This document shows positions 46,550 through 56,634 of a stretch of 64,000 bases of DNA, one piece after another (within the stretch, counting starts at the first letter, position 1; every line of letters begins with the position of its first letter). Location: assembly GCF_009937765.1 (NCBI RefSeq), contig NZ_CP047089.1, forward strand, positions 1,672,272-1,736,271, read 5' to 3'. This stretch comes from Bacillus pumilus (GTDB taxonomy: Bacteria > Bacillota > Bacilli > Bacillales > Bacillaceae). Both the position numbers and the translations under genes were made by a program. A model generated the notes under the pieces. The model did not search any database and was not told the origin of the DNA. It saw only the letters and a program-made list of their open reading frames with translations.

Positions 46550-47344
46550 TTATTCAAAGAAAATATGGTCATCATTTATCAAAATTCGATCAATTTTGAC
46601 AGCTTTTTTCGACTGTTCGTCAATTTCTACGATGACTGCACTTAATGTCGTAGGTCCTTCTGCAATCTCAAAACGGACGGGAAGACTTGTTTTGAATCGT
46701 TTAATAATTGTCTCCCGATCAACACCTAAAATGCCATCATAAGGTCCTGTCATTCCCACATCTGAAATATACGCAGTTCCTTTTGGCAAAACGCGGTTAT
46801 CTGCTGTTTGAACATGTGTATGCGTTCCAACCACACATGATGCACGGCCGTCTGTATACCAGCCCATCGCTAGCTTTTCACTTGTGGCTTCACCATGAAA
46901 ATCAATAAAAATGAACGGAGTACGTTTGGATGCTTCCGCAATTAACTCGTCTACTTTTTGAAATGGGCAGTCAAGTGGGGGTAAAAAAGTACGTCCTTGC
47001 AGATTGATGACGGCTAATTCTTTCCCTTGTTTTTTGATAAACGTCAGACCTTTACCAGGTGTGCCTTCTGGGAAGTTCGCCGGACGAACCATGTGGGCTG
47101 CATCATCGATAAAATCAAAAATGTCTCTTTTATCCCATGTATGGTTGCCCATTGTGAGCACGTCAGCTCCTGCTTGCAGCAGCTCATGATAGATTTTTTC
47201 AGTTATTCCTTTTCCATGAGCAGCATTTTCTCCATTCACAATGGTAAAGTGAGGCTGATATTTCTTCTTAAGTTTTGGCAAGTATTCTTTCAGTGTGTCT
47301 CGTCCAGGTGAACCGACAATATCTCCAACAAATAATATTTTCAT
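46550..47344 (-). CDS. ymdB: metallophosphodiesterase YmdB
   Basis: 264 residues. Binuclear metal ligands are visible in VGDIVGSPGRD, VNGENAAHGKG, TMGNHTWD, DFHGEATSEK and GTHTHVQTAD. It hydrolyses cyclic nucleotides (2',3'-cyclic and cAMP in vitro) and in B. subtilis governs the choice between motility and biofilm, and nanotube formation. It sits between rny and spoVS as in B. subtilis. Confidence 0.96.
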   Translation of the reverse strand: MKILFVGDIVGSPGRDTLKEYLPKLKKKYQPHFTIVNGENAAHGKGITEKIYHELLQAGADVLTMGNHTWDKRDIFDFIDDAAHMVRPANFPEGTPGKGLTFIKKQGKELAVINLQGRTFLPPLDCPFQKVDELIAEASKRTPFIFIDFHGEATSEKLAMGWYTDGRASCVVGTHTHVQTADNRVLPKGTAYISDVGMTGPYDGILGVDRETIIKRFKTSLPVRFEIAEGPTTLSAVIVEIDEQSKKAVKIDRILINDDHIFFE

Positions 47345-47401
47345 GCGCTTTGAACCCTTCCTCTTTTAAATTGACTTCTTATCAGTGTTGCATATTTACA
47401 C

Positions 47402-47432
47402 AAAAAATAAAGCGGCGCTAAGCGCACCGCTC
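47402..47432 (-). terminator. rny terminator
   Basis: GAGCGGTGCGC-TTA-GCGCCGCTT stem followed by TATTTTTTG on the minus strand, close to the rny stop codon. Confidence 0.8.
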
Positions 47433-48994
47433 TATTTTGCATACTCTACTGCGCGAGTTTCTCGAATGACCGTCACTTTAATGTGACCAGGGTAATCGAG
47501 CTCGTCCTCAATCCGCTTACGAATATCCCTTGCTAGACGGTGAGCTTCAAGATCATTAATTGAATCCGGCTTCACCATAATACGTACTTCACGTCCAGCC
47601 TGTATCGCAAACGATTTTTCAACACCTTCATAAGATTCAGAGATATCTTCTAATTTCTCAAGTCTCCGAATGTAATTTTCAAGCGTCTCACTTCTTGCAC
47701 CAGGGCGTGCTGCAGATAATGCATCTGCTGCCGCAACAAGAACAGCGATAATAGATGTCGGTTCTTGGTCACCATGGTGAGAGGCAATACTGTTGATGAC
47801 AACAGGATGCTCTTTATATTTCGTCGCAAGCTCAACGCCAATTTCTACGTGGCTTCCTTCTACTTCATGATCAATGGCTTTTCCAATGTCATGCAGAAGA
47901 CCTGCTCGTTTTGCAAGCTTTGCATCTTCTCCAAGCTCTGAAGCCATGAGACCTGCAAGATGTGCAACCTCAATTGAATGCTTCAGGACATTTTGTCCAT
48001 AACTTGTACGGAATTTTAAGCGACCGAGAATTTTGATAAGATCCGGATGCAGACCATGAACTCCGACTTCGAATGTCGTTTGCTCACCCATCTCACGGAT
48101 ATAATCATCGACTTCACGGCGTGATTTTTCCACCATTTCTTCAATTCGTGCAGGATGAATGCGGCCATCCTGGACTAACTTGTCCAGAGCTATCCTCGCT
48201 GTTTCACGTCTAATCGGATCAAAGCCCGATAGGATAACAGCTTCAGGTGTATCATCTATGATCAAGTCAATACCTGTTAACGTTTCTAACGTACGGATAT
48301 TTCGTCCTTCACGTCCGATAATACGACCTTTCATCTCATCATTTGGAAGATTGACTACAGATACCGTCGTTTCAGCTACATGATCAGCTGCACAACGCTG
48401 TAACGCAAGTGAAAGAATGTTTTTCGCCTTTTTATCAGCCTCTTCTTTCGCTCGGTTTTCAGATTCTTTCGTCATGACTGCAATGTCGTGGGAAAGCTCA
48501 TTTTCAACTTGATCCAGAATGATTTGTTTCGCTTCATCTCGAGTTAAACTTGAAATACGTTCCAACTCGGCTTTCTGCAAACGAATCATATCATCCACTT
48601 TGCTTTCCATCTCTTCAATATGTTGTTGTCGTTCATTCAGAGAATGATCTCTCTTCTCCAACAGGGACTCCCGTTTATCTAAAGATTCATCTTTGCGATC
48701 AAGATTTTCCTCTTTTTGAAGTAAACGGTTTTCTTGTCTTTGAAGCTCATTACGTCTTTCACGAACTTCTTGCTCCGCCTCTACACGAAAGGAATGAATT
48801 TCATCTTTCGCTTCCAAGAGCGCTTCTTTCTTCAATGCTTCCGCATCACGCTTTGCATCCTCAACAATTTGTTCGGCCATGTTTCTTGCGCCGGATATTT
48901 TTGCTTCTGCAATGGTTTTACGAACAAAGTAGCCAACAACTAAACAGATTAGGCTCAGCAAAATGGAGATGATCGTAAACATCGTAGGCGACAT
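47432..48994 (-). CDS. rny: ribonuclease Y
   Basis: 520 residues. N-terminal membrane anchor ([17 protein letters not shown]), then a long charged coiled coil (about 30-200), a KH domain with [15 protein letters not shown] (about 220), and an HD domain with [12 protein letters not shown] (about 365). It is the membrane-bound endonuclease that starts most mRNA decay in B. subtilis; YmcA, encoded nearby, belongs to the complex that modulates it. It is followed by ymdB. Confidence 0.97.
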   Translation of the reverse strand: MSPTMFTIISILLSLICLVVGYFVRKTIAEAKISGARNMAEQIVEDAKRDAEALKKEALLEAKDEIHSFRVEAEQEVRERRNELQRQENRLLQKEENLDRKDESLDKRESLLEKRDHSLNERQQHIEEMESKVDDMIRLQKAELERISSLTRDEAKQIILDQVENELSHDIAVMTKESENRAKEEADKKAKNILSLALQRCAADHVAETTVSVVNLPNDEMKGRIIGREGRNIRTLETLTGIDLIIDDTPEAVILSGFDPIRRETARIALDKLVQDGRIHPARIEEMVEKSRREVDDYIREMGEQTTFEVGVHGLHPDLIKILGRLKFRTSYGQNVLKHSIEVAHLAGLMASELGEDAKLAKRAGLLHDIGKAIDHEVEGSHVEIGVELATKYKEHPVVINSIASHHGDQEPTSIIAVLVAAADALSAARPGARSETLENYIRRLEKLEDISESYEGVEKSFAIQAGREVRIMVKPDSINDLEAHRLARDIRKRIEDELDYPGHIKVTVIRETRAVEYAK

Positions 48995-49227
48995 ATTTTC
49001 ACCTCCTCTTGCTATGAACTTGGTTTTACAAATAAAGTGTCGGCATGTACATTGTTTTGTGTCTCAACATACAGGGCCTTCACAGGGAATGAGATCCTCA
49101 CTGCCCTTGTCAAGTTTAAATTAGTTATCAATCATGTTAAGAAAAACAAGTGATACATTCCCATTGTAATTGTGTCGGAAATACTTGTCAAGCTTGCCAT
49201 CTTAGCGTTTGCAAAAGCAGATCAGAA

Positions 49228-50403
49228 TTATTCTTGATTCAGCAGCTGGTATACTTTATTGTTCACTTGACCCAATTTAGTGTTATTTTGAATGTTTGAG
49301 AACAAAACAACGATGGTTTGTCCAGATTTGCTAAAGCTGTTCAAATTGTTGAAGCCCGGCATGACACCATGGTTTGAATAGCTACCGGGAGCAATGTAGA
49401 ATCCCATACCGTATGTGGAGCTACTTCCTGGCGTAAACATCTTTTTATAGCTCTTCTGCGAATACAGTTTGCCGTCTATCAGTGCTTGGTCAAATTTGTA
49501 CATATCTATAGCACTCATATAAATATCTCCAGCACCATACAGCTGAGATAGATCAGGCATATACGGTGTAATCGCTTTACTGCCTTTCAACTTATATCCA
49601 ACAGCAGGATAAGGTTCTTTTTCATATGTTTTGTAAAAGCCTGCATGCGTCATTCCCGCCGGTTTAAAAATATGATTCGTTATATACTGTTCATAGGACT
49701 CACCGCTTACTTCAGCAACAATATAAGCAAGAATAGAATAGTTGGAATCCTTGTAGTCCCATACGCCCGGCTGATGATTAATTCCCTGACGTTCTATGTC
49801 TTTTATTAAATTTGGCGGAGTAATTACGCCTTTTCCCTCAATATGTCCGTTTATTCCCGATGTATGTGTAAGCAGATTTTTCAAAGTAATCTTTTGTCCG
49901 TTAGGGAAATGAGGTAAATACGCGCTTACCGGATCACTTGTCTGAAGTTTCCCCTTTTCCTCAAGCTGCAAAATAGCGGTTGCTATCAGCGCTTTTTGTG
50001 ACGAACCGACATAAAAAGATGTCGATGGATTATTTTGAATTTTTTGTTTACGGTCTGCATAACCAAAACCTTTATTTGTTACGATTTCTCCATTTCTAAC
50101 AATCATGGCTGTTCCGTTGAAACCGATCTCATTTAAATAACTGCTGATTTTTTGATTGCGGTCCACTGTTTTGATTTGTCCCTCTGATTTTTTAGCGGTT
50201 TTCTTTTTGACTTCTTTTTTCTGGCTGGTATTTGAAGCTGTTGCAGTTTGTTGAAACGAGTTGTTCTCTTCACTATTTCGATGAAGCACATTCCACATCG
50301 TGAAGCAAATCATCACTGCTAAAAAAACAAGCACAAGTTTTCCCCTTTGATTTGGTTTTCTCCGTCTATGTTTTGCAGTTCTTCTGTGGGTTCGGCTTGT
50401 CAT
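49228..50403 (-). CDS. pbpX: penicillin-binding-protein-like serine hydrolase PbpX
   Basis: 391 residues from ATG 50403, eight bases after GGGAGG. A basic N-terminus (HRRTAKHRRRKPNQRGK) precedes one membrane helix (LVLVFLAVMICFTMWNVL) and a Lys/Thr-rich linker. The beta-lactamase-type domain has SxxK in GSSQKALIATAI, a SNYSILAY motif in place of YxN, and NHGVMPGFN near the third motif. The B. subtilis gene between recA and rny is pbpX. Its cell-wall substrate is not established. Confidence 0.93.
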   Translation of the reverse strand: MTSRTHRRTAKHRRRKPNQRGKLVLVFLAVMICFTMWNVLHRNSEENNSFQQTATASNTSQKKEVKKKTAKKSEGQIKTVDRNQKISSYLNEIGFNGTAMIVRNGEIVTNKGFGYADRKQKIQNNPSTSFYVGSSQKALIATAILQLEEKGKLQTSDPVSAYLPHFPNGQKITLKNLLTHTSGINGHIEGKGVITPPNLIKDIERQGINHQPGVWDYKDSNYSILAYIVAEVSGESYEQYITNHIFKPAGMTHAGFYKTYEKEPYPAVGYKLKGSKAITPYMPDLSQLYGAGDIYMSAIDMYKFDQALIDGKLYSQKSYKKMFTPGSSSTYGMGFYIAPGSYSNHGVMPGFNNLNSFSKSGQTIVVLFSNIQNNTKLGQVNNKVYQLLNQE

Positions 50404-50490
50404 TACTTTTTCCTCCCAAAACAAATTCCATCTTGTACAATTTAGACGGATGAGTTACTGAAAAAGTTGTCGAAAGTTTTTTTACAAAAT

Positions 50491-50524
50491 AAAAAAGGCT
50501 GAGCTTTTTCACCCAGCCTTTTTT
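50491..50524 (-). terminator. recA terminator
   Basis: AAAAAAGGCTG and CAGCCTTTTTT arms around a 12-base loop; T-run follows on the minus strand. Confidence 0.88.
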
Positions 50525-50547
50525 ATCATTTCATACTGATTTTATTT

Positions 50548-51585
50548 TTATTCTAAACCTTCTAGCGCCTCTTCAGCTTCCTGCTGCGCTACTCCGTTAT
50601 TATCCAAGCCGTAATGTTCACGAATTTGCTCCTGAATCATCAGCATGATATCTTTATTTTCTTTTAGGAACTGTTTCGCATTTTCGCGGCCTTGTCCAAG
50701 ACGTTCCTCTTGGTAAGAATACCAAGCACCGCTCTTTTGTACGATATCTAGTTCGCTTCCAAGGTCAATGATCTCGCCCTCTTTTGAGATTCCTTCACCG
50801 TACATAATATCTACTTCTGCAATACGGAAAGGCGGTGCTACTTTGTTTTTCACCACTTTAATTCTCGTTTTATTCCCCATAATGTCATTTCCCTGTTTCA
50901 GCTGTTCAGCACGGCGCACTTCTAAACGAACAGATGAATAGAACTTCAGCGCACGTCCACCAGGCGTTGTTTCAGGGTTACCGAACATGACCCCAACTTT
51001 TTCACGAATTTGGTTAATAAAGATGGCAATGGTTTTTGATTTATTAATGGCACCAGATAGTTTACGAAGTGCTTGGGACATCAAACGTGCTTGTAGACCA
51101 ACGTGTGAATCACCCATGTCTCCTTCAATCTCTGCTTTTGGTACAAGAGCAGCTACTGAGTCAATAACAACAATATCAACTGCACCACTGCGGACAAGCG
51201 CTTCTGCAATTTCAAGTGCTTGCTCTCCTGTGTCAGGCTGAGAAAGTAACAACTCATCAATATTGACACCTAGTTTTTGAGCATAAACTGGATCAAGTGC
51301 ATGCTCTGCATCGATAAATGCAGCTTGTCCTCCCTGCTGCTGAACCTCAGCAATGGCATGAAGTGCTACTGTCGTTTTACCAGAACTCTCTGGACCATAT
51401 ACTTCAATAATACGCCCGCGAGGATATCCGCCTATTCCCAGTGCAGTATCAAGTGCTAACGAACCACTCGGTACTGTTGAAATACGTGTATCTGTTTGCT
51501 CTCCTAGTTTCATAATAGAGCCTTTACCAAACTGTTTTTCTATTTGTTTAAGAGCCATATCTAAGGCTGCTTGACGATCACTCAT
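50548..51585 (-). CDS. recA: recombinase RecA
   Basis: 345 residues. Walker [43 protein letters not shown] (Walker B), the L2-loop [21 protein letters not shown] and an acidic C-tail. It forms filaments on single-stranded DNA for recombination, triggers LexA cleavage and takes part in transformation. GGAGGAAAC precedes ATG 51585. It has its own LexA-box promoter and also lies downstream of cinA, as in the competence-induced cinA-recA pair. Confidence 0.99.
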   Translation of the reverse strand: MSDRQAALDMALKQIEKQFGKGSIMKLGEQTDTRISTVPSGSLALDTALGIGGYPRGRIIEVYGPESSGKTTVALHAIAEVQQQGGQAAFIDAEHALDPVYAQKLGVNIDELLLSQPDTGEQALEIAEALVRSGAVDIVVIDSVAALVPKAEIEGDMGDSHVGLQARLMSQALRKLSGAINKSKTIAIFINQIREKVGVMFGNPETTPGGRALKFYSSVRLEVRRAEQLKQGNDIMGNKTRIKVVKNKVAPPFRIAEVDIMYGEGISKEGEIIDLGSELDIVQKSGAWYSYQEERLGQGRENAKQFLKENKDIMLMIQEQIREHYGLDNNGVAQQEAEEALEGLE

Positions 51586-51621
51586 TCTATTGTTTCCTCC
51601 TTTATCAATTCCACTATCTAT

Positions 51622-51672
51622 ACTATACCTTGTTTTACGTCATTTGCCAAGAAAAAAACGAACACATATTCG
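51622..51672 (-). promoter_or_regulatory. recA promoter with LexA (Cheo) box
   Basis: CGAATATGTGTTCG (51659-51672, minus strand) is a LexA site one base from the B. subtilis recA box as I recall it. TTGGCA (51645-51650), 17 bases, TATAGT (51622-51627) forms the promoter immediately downstream. Confidence 0.9.
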
Positions 51673-51694
51673 ATTTTTTCTTGGTGGATTTTTA

Positions 51695-51733
51695 AGAAAA
51701 GAGTGATTTCTAATAGAAAAAACACTCTTTTCT
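51695..51733 (-). terminator. cinA terminator
   Basis: AGAAAAGAGTG and CACTCTTTTCT form an 11-bp stem with a 17-base loop between cinA and the recA promoter; the T content after the stem is moderate. Confidence 0.7.
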
Positions 51734-51761
51734 AAAGGAGCAAACCTAACAAAAAACAAAA

Positions 51762-53012
51762 TTAACTTTCTTTTAATAAATTGAGCAAGTGATGCAAACC
51801 GTATTTCACAGCGCGTTTGCGAATGCCCGACCGGCTTCCAGTAAACATCCATTCAAACACGTCTGTATGGTCTTTCGTAGATAGCCCGATGAACACTTTT
51901 CCGACCGGCTGTCCCTCGTGGGTATCAGGGCCTGCTACACCCGTAAAGCTAATGCCAATATCACTTCCCGTGAGCTTTCTAACACCTTCAGCAAGCTCTA
52001 AAGCACATTCTTTGCTGACAGCACCATGAGAGGACAATGTTTCCTCCCGGCAGCCAAGCACCTGCTGTTTGACTTGGTTTGTATAACAAACGATACTGCC
52101 GCTTAAAATCGACGACGCACCTTCAAGATCTGTCAGCCATTCAGAAAACATTCCGCCTGTTAGGCTCTCAGCCGCTGCCACTGTTTTCCCGTGATCGCGC
52201 AAGGCCTTGGAAGCTTCGCGGACAAGTGATGTCTCACCATACCCGTAGAAGTACTCTCCTACTCGCGCTAAAATTTTCGCTTCCGTCTCTTTTAACAGAC
52301 GCTCCGTTTCTTTTTCATCCTCATGCTTAGCCGTGAGCCTAAGTGTCACTTCACCGTCAGATGCAAGAGGTGCAATCGTTGGATTGGTTTGAGCATCAAT
52401 TAAATCTTCTAGGTCTGTTTCAAGCTGTGATTCACCAATTCCAAAGAAACGGAGAACAACAGACACGATTTTTTCCTTTAAACCCAGTTTCTCAGATATG
52501 AGCGGTTTTGCCTCGTTCTCAAACATCGGATGCAGTTCACTTGGCGGGCCTGGAAGAAGCATATAAAACGTATCGTTTTCTTGAATGAACATACCCGGAG
52601 CCATCCCAAACCGGTTCACGAGCACATCAGATCCTTCTAGAACGAGTGCCTGTTTTCGGTTATTTGGTGACATGTCTCGTCCAGTCTTTCGAAAGTATTC
52701 TTGAATGGATTCAAATGCTTCTTCATTTAGCACAAGCTCTTTTCCGAGCGTGCTCGCAATGGTTTCTTTTGTTAAATCATCTTTTGTTGGTCCAAGACCA
52801 CCTGAGAAGATAATAAAATTCGATCTTTCCTGCGCCACTTGAATGGCTCTTTTTAAACGCTCTGGATTGTCACCAACTGCTGTATGGTAATAAACATTCA
52901 CACCAATTTCAGCTAGCTGTTTGCTGATGAATTGTGCATTCGTATTCGTAATTTGCCCTAGCAAAAGTTCGGAACCGACTGCAATAATTTCTGCTTTTCT
53001 CTCTGACTTCAA
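51762..53012 (-). CDS. cinA: competence/damage-inducible protein CinA
   Basis: 416 residues from TTG 53012 ([20 protein letters not shown]), nine bases after AAGGAC; a GTG at 53021 is closer to that site. The N-terminal MoaB/COG1058-like domain holds [15 protein letters not shown] and the C-terminal CinA deamidase domain [20 protein letters not shown] and [11 protein letters not shown]. In other bacteria the C-domain deamidates NMN and the N-domain acts on ADP-ribose. In B. subtilis it is induced in competence and co-transcribed with recA. Confidence 0.96.
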   Translation of the reverse strand: MKSERKAEIIAVGSELLLGQITNTNAQFISKQLAEIGVNVYYHTAVGDNPERLKRAIQVAQERSNFIIFSGGLGPTKDDLTKETIASTLGKELVLNEEAFESIQEYFRKTGRDMSPNNRKQALVLEGSDVLVNRFGMAPGMFIQENDTFYMLLPGPPSELHPMFENEAKPLISEKLGLKEKIVSVVLRFFGIGESQLETDLEDLIDAQTNPTIAPLASDGEVTLRLTAKHEDEKETERLLKETEAKILARVGEYFYGYGETSLVREASKALRDHGKTVAAAESLTGGMFSEWLTDLEGASSILSGSIVCYTNQVKQQVLGCREETLSSHGAVSKECALELAEGVRKLTGSDIGISFTGVAGPDTHEGQPVGKVFIGLSTKDHTDVFEWMFTGSRSGIRKRAVKYGLHHLLNLLKES

Positions 53013-53028
53013 AGCGTACACGTCCTTT

Positions 53029-53610
53029 TTAGTTAGAATTCTTTAAAGCTTCCCAGTTTTTCACAAAGTAATCCCAGCCTGACACAACAGTGAAGAACAC
53101 TGCTACCCACATCGCAAGGTCACCAAACGGGAATGATACAAGTTCAAACGGCAGGTTATGCAAGAGAAGGGCTGAAATCGCAATGATTTGCGCCCATGTT
53201 TTCACTTTTCCAAGCATATTAGCTGCTACCACTTCACCGCCTCCGGCTAGTACAAGCCTTAGACCAGTTACAGCAAATTCACGGCTAATGATCACAATCG
53301 CCATCCATGCCGGCGTGAGGTTGTACTGAACAAGTATAATTAAAGCAGCTGAAACAAGCAATTTATCTGCAAGCGGATCTAAAAATTTACCAAAATTCGT
53401 CACTAAGTTCAGTTTACGCGCATAGTACCCATCAATCCAGTCCGTTGTCGAAGCAACAATAAACAGGATTGCGCCAACAAGATGCGTCACTTCGATGCTG
53501 ACGTGACCAAAACGAGCAACTCCCCAATCTAAGGGTGCAAGCATAATAATCATAAAAACAGGGATCAAGGCGATCCTAGAAAGAGTTATTTTATTCGGTA
53601 AGTTAAACAT
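53029..53610 (-). CDS. pgsA: CDP-diacylglycerol-glycerol-3-phosphate 3-phosphatidyltransferase
   Basis: 193 residues from ATG 53610 ([10 protein letters not shown]), with GGAGG ten bases upstream. Several membrane helices and the CDP-alcohol phosphotransferase signature: [19 protein letters not shown] and [10 protein letters not shown] (D-G-x2-A-R-x8-G-x3-D-x3-D). It makes phosphatidylglycerol-phosphate, an essential step to anionic membrane lipids. It is 16 bases upstream of cinA in the order ymfM-pgsA-cinA. Confidence 0.97.
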   Translation of the reverse strand: MFNLPNKITLSRIALIPVFMIIMLAPLDWGVARFGHVSIEVTHLVGAILFIVASTTDWIDGYYARKLNLVTNFGKFLDPLADKLLVSAALIILVQYNLTPAWMAIVIISREFAVTGLRLVLAGGGEVVAANMLGKVKTWAQIIAISALLLHNLPFELVSFPFGDLAMWVAVFFTVVSGWDYFVKNWEALKNSN

Positions 53611-53668
53611 GAATTTCAATCCTCCAATAAGCCATTTTTTTATGTATATATAATAGTAGGAACAAAAG

Positions 53669-53699
53669 AAAAGTCATCTACTTGCTTAAGATGACTTTT
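53669..53699 (-). terminator. terminator overlapping the end of ymfM
   Basis: AAAAGTCATCT and AGATGACTTTT form an 11-bp stem followed by TCTTTTG on the minus strand. The ymfM stop codon is inside the loop, so the stem uses its last codons. Confidence 0.75.
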
Positions 53700-54597
53700 C
53701 CTTTCCTTTATTCACAATCACAATGTTTTGTGTCATGGTGTTCTTAGGGTCTAATTCGTACTTAAGCGTCTCGTCATTCACCTTGATATCAATTCCAGTC
53801 GCATTGCCTAGACGGATATCGACCTGAGAGAGCTCAGACAAGTCTGTTTTAAACGATTCGCCATCTTTTAGTTCACCCATTTTCAGCACTTTTCCAGACT
53901 CGTCTCTGACGCGCAGCCATGAAGCTTTTGTAGCAGAAATGGTTAACTCCATCTCTTCTGTGCCTGACGCTTCATACGTTGTCGTTGAACCTTCTGTATT
54001 TGCTGCCTTCAAAGAGATCGTTTCATCGTCTTTAGATGAATCCTTTGATGAGTCATCTTTTTTAGATGATTTTTCTTGATCATCTGACGAAGCTTTTTCT
54101 TTTTTCTTTTGATCCTTTGCAAGAGATGAATGCTCAGATACTTCATACTTAGATTCTGACTGCTGAGGAGCCGTCTGGTTGTTCTTCTGTCCGCTATCAT
54201 GATTAACTGCCTGCACGATGACATAAATGATCGCAATGACCACAAGGACGCCTCCAATAATCAAGATGGTCGGCAGCAGCTCAAGCACCTTCGAGGCAGG
54301 CTTTGGCAGCTCTCTTTGCGGCTTAATATTTGATAATTTATCAGATACTTCATCGTTATACGTGCTCGGTACATCTTTACGAAATTCTTCGAACAATTGT
54401 TCAGGATTTAGTCCAACGGCTTCGGCATATTGTTTAATAAACGCTCTGACGTAAAATTTACCTGGAATAATATCATAGTTTCCTTGTTCGATTGCTAGCA
54501 AGTAGCGCTTTTGGATTTTGGTCACCGTCTGAAGATCCTCCAGCGACATCCCTTTTTCCTCTCTGGCCTCAATGAGCCGTTTTCCCAATTCAGTCAA
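53686..54597 (-). CDS. ymfM: RodZ-like helix-turn-helix membrane protein YmfM
   Basis: 303 residues from TTG 54597, six bases after AGGTG. An Xre/RodZ-type HTH spans about 1-70 (LGKRLIEAREEKGMSLEDLQ and RYLLAIEQGNYDIIPGKFYV), followed by a membrane helix at about 115-133 (LLPTILIIGGVLVVIAIIYV), a very Lys/Ser/Asp-rich linker (KKEKASSDDQEKSSKKDDSS) and an outer beta domain (ELTISATKASWLRVRDESGK). RodZ links MreB to the wall-synthesis machinery for rod shape. The outer domain matches the DUF4115 type. Confidence 0.92.
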   Translation of the reverse strand: MTELGKRLIEAREEKGMSLEDLQTVTKIQKRYLLAIEQGNYDIIPGKFYVRAFIKQYAEAVGLNPEQLFEEFRKDVPSTYNDEVSDKLSNIKPQRELPKPASKVLELLPTILIIGGVLVVIAIIYVIVQAVNHDSGQKNNQTAPQQSESKYEVSEHSSLAKDQKKKEKASSDDQEKSSKKDDSSKDSSKDDETISLKAANTEGSTTTYEASGTEEMELTISATKASWLRVRDESGKVLKMGELKDGESFKTDLSELSQVDIRLGNATGIDIKVNDETLKYELDPKNTMTQNIVIVNKGKEKSS

Positions 54598-54620
54598 AAC
54601 AAACACCTACCATTACCATA

Positions 54621-55412
54621 TTAAAAATCGAAGCCAGAAAAACCAGAATGATCAAACACTTGTGGTTCTTCAGCGTGCTCATATGTAATCTCTTCATCTG
54701 CACTATTACGCAATTCAATAATATAGTCGAAATCATCCATTGTATATTCTGAATTTTGAATAAAGATGTCTGGATGCTCTACTACTTTCGTTGCCGGCAG
54801 TCTCATAATTTCTCTTAAAAGCTGCAAGTGCTTCTCAGAACCTCTTCGCGTCGACACAATCCCATCAATAATAAAAACGTTATCTGGGCTATATTCATCC
54901 GCAATCAGTTGACTTCGGATCGTCTGTTTCAAAAGAGTGGATGATACAAAAAGCCATCTTTTGCTGGCACATACACTTGAGGCCACAATTGATTCTGTTT
55001 TTCCGACACGCGGCATCCCGCGAATCCCGATCAATTTATGTCCTTCTTTTTTAAATAGCTCAGCCATAAAATCAACAAGAAGACCAAGCTCGTCCCTTTC
55101 AAATCGAAACGTCTTTTTGTCATCTGCATCACGCTGAATATATCTGCCGTGACGAACCGCTAAGCGGTCACGAAGTTTTGGCTGTCTTAATTTCGTTACT
55201 TTTATCGTTTCCATTGTATTTAAAATTGATTCAAGGCGCTTAATTTGGTCTGTGTGGTCACAGCGCAGAAGCATTCCGCGTCTTGATACATCAACACCAT
55301 TAATTGTCACAATATTAATTGAAAGCATCCCCATCAGAGATGAAATGTCTCCTAACAGTCCGGGACGGTTTACCTGTATCTCATATTCAAAATACCATTC
55401 GAGCTTTGCCAA
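54621..55412 (-). CDS. ymfK: DUF3388 protein YmfK, ACT-like domain plus P-loop motif
   Basis: 263 residues, TTG start with AAGGGGG nine bases upstream. The N-terminal 80 residues look like an ACT regulatory fold (VNRPGLLGDISSLMGMLSIN, then VDVSRRGMLLRCD). The following domain has GMPRVGKTES, a good Walker A, and VFIIDGIVSTRRG as a possible Walker B. This suggests a ligand-sensing NTPase, but no function is known. Name by position between ymfM and ymfJ; the assignment ymfK versus ymfL depends on the reference annotation. Confidence 0.82.
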   Translation of the reverse strand: MAKLEWYFEYEIQVNRPGLLGDISSLMGMLSINIVTINGVDVSRRGMLLRCDHTDQIKRLESILNTMETIKVTKLRQPKLRDRLAVRHGRYIQRDADDKKTFRFERDELGLLVDFMAELFKKEGHKLIGIRGMPRVGKTESIVASSVCASKRWLFVSSTLLKQTIRSQLIADEYSPDNVFIIDGIVSTRRGSEKHLQLLREIMRLPATKVVEHPDIFIQNSEYTMDDFDYIIELRNSADEEITYEHAEEPQVFDHSGFSGFDF

Positions 55413-55510
55413 ATGATATTACCCCCTTCATTGTGGCAAATTTTTACCTTCCTATATCATAAAGCATTTTCACATTTTTAGAAAGCACAATGTTGTGAAA
55501 CAGTTAAAAT

Positions 55511-55543
55511 AAAAAGAGAGGCACAAACGACCCCTCTTTTTCT
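55511..55543 (-). terminator. ymfJ terminator
   Basis: AAAAAGAGAGG and CCCTCTTTTT arms with a 10-base loop; T tract on the minus strand. Confidence 0.8.
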
Positions 55544-55801
55544 TTAGTGCGAGCTATTATTTTCAACAAGTTTGACCATCATATTGGCAATTGCGCGCTG
55601 CTCATCTTCTGATGCGACGCTCCAAAGGTCAGCAAGTACTCTTTCTTGCTCGTTTTTTGCTTCAACTTCGTTAGCTAAATATCCGCCAATTTCATACGCA
55701 AGGTTATTGATGGTATCATCTTTTAAACCTTTATCCTGCGCATGATTTAAACGGTCACCTAAAAAGTTTTTCCAATGGTCCCAGTTCTCAAGTACTGACA
55801 T
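55544..55801 (-). CDS. ymfJ: DUF3243 protein YmfJ
   Basis: 85 residues, all helical and acidic: SVLENWDHWKNFLGDRLNHA, GLKDDTINNLAYEIGGYLAN, RVLADLWSVASEDEQRAIAN. Small conserved Bacillus protein of unknown function; B. subtilis ymfJ has the same neighbours (ymfI, ymfK). Confidence 0.9.
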   Translation of the reverse strand: MSVLENWDHWKNFLGDRLNHAQDKGLKDDTINNLAYEIGGYLANEVEAKNEQERVLADLWSVASEDEQRAIANMMVKLVENNSSH

Positions 55802-55874
55802 GTCGATTCCTCCATTCGAAAAGATGAATTACAGCCATAGCTTTTGTCATGGAGTGACGAATTATACACGTTTT

Positions 55875-56603
55875 TTAACAGTACCAGCCACCATTAACGG
55901 ATAAAATTTGACCTGTCATATAACTTGACTGCTTTGAGGCGAGAAACCAAATGACATCGGCAATCTCCTCAGGTGATGCAAGCCGGCCAAGCGGAATTTC
56001 TTCCTCCAGCATGTCAATATCTTCTTGTGTGAAGCTTTTCATCATATCTGTATGGACAGCACCTGGTGAAACAGCATTTGCTCTAATTCCACTTGGGGCA
56101 AGCTCTTTTGCCAGACCTTTAATAAACGCATTTTGCGCACCCTTCACCATGCTATACAGCACTTCACATGATGCCCCTGTTTCTCCCCATATCGAGCTTA
56201 CCGCAACAATATGACCTGCTTTTTTTTGAATCATGGCTGGCAATAGCTGTTGGGTAAGTTCATATGGACTTGTGACATGAAGCTGAACCATACTGGCTAA
56301 TACGTCTTTTTCTGTATCTGTCACTAATCCGACATGACTCTTACCGCTATTTAATACAAGAATATCTGGAGATACAGATAGACGGCTGACGAGCTTATCA
56401 GCTCCGCCTATTTTTGCTAAATCTGCTTGAACGACATGCGTCTGAATATGATACGCTTCTTCCAACTCAGCGGCAAGCTTGACGGCTGCCTGTTCATTTT
56501 TGTGATAATGGAGTATCATGTGGCAGCCTTCCTGGGCAAGCCTTTTGGCTGCAGCCTGCCCGATCCCGCCACTGGCACCTGTTATCAGCGCCCAACGACT
56601 CAT
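55875..56603 (-). CDS. ymfI: short-chain dehydrogenase/reductase YmfI
   Basis: 242 residues. SDR features: NAD(P)-binding TGASGGIGQAAAKRL at the N-terminus, a VLNSGK motif in place of NNAG, catalytic Ser in VAVSSIWGE and Y-x3-K in YSMVKGAQNAF, and the PG turn AVSPGAVHTDMM. Similar to 3-oxoacyl-ACP reductases (FabG-like), but the substrate is unknown. It begins 31 bases after the MMPL transporter gene, whereas in B. subtilis it directly follows ymfH. Confidence 0.92.
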   Translation of the reverse strand: MSRWALITGASGGIGQAAAKRLAQEGCHMILHYHKNEQAAVKLAAELEEAYHIQTHVVQADLAKIGGADKLVSRLSVSPDILVLNSGKSHVGLVTDTEKDVLASMVQLHVTSPYELTQQLLPAMIQKKAGHIVAVSSIWGETGASCEVLYSMVKGAQNAFIKGLAKELAPSGIRANAVSPGAVHTDMMKSFTQEDIDMLEEEIPLGRLASPEEIADVIWFLASKQSSYMTGQILSVNGGWYC

Positions 56604-56634
56604 CACATGGATTCCTACTTTCTATTTAAAATAT

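Noticed and set aside
46336..46575. Minus-strand ORF of 79 codons between spoVS and ymdB
   Set aside because: Overlaps the start of spoVS and the end of ymdB in another frame, with no ribosome site; the region is more likely the spoVS promoter.
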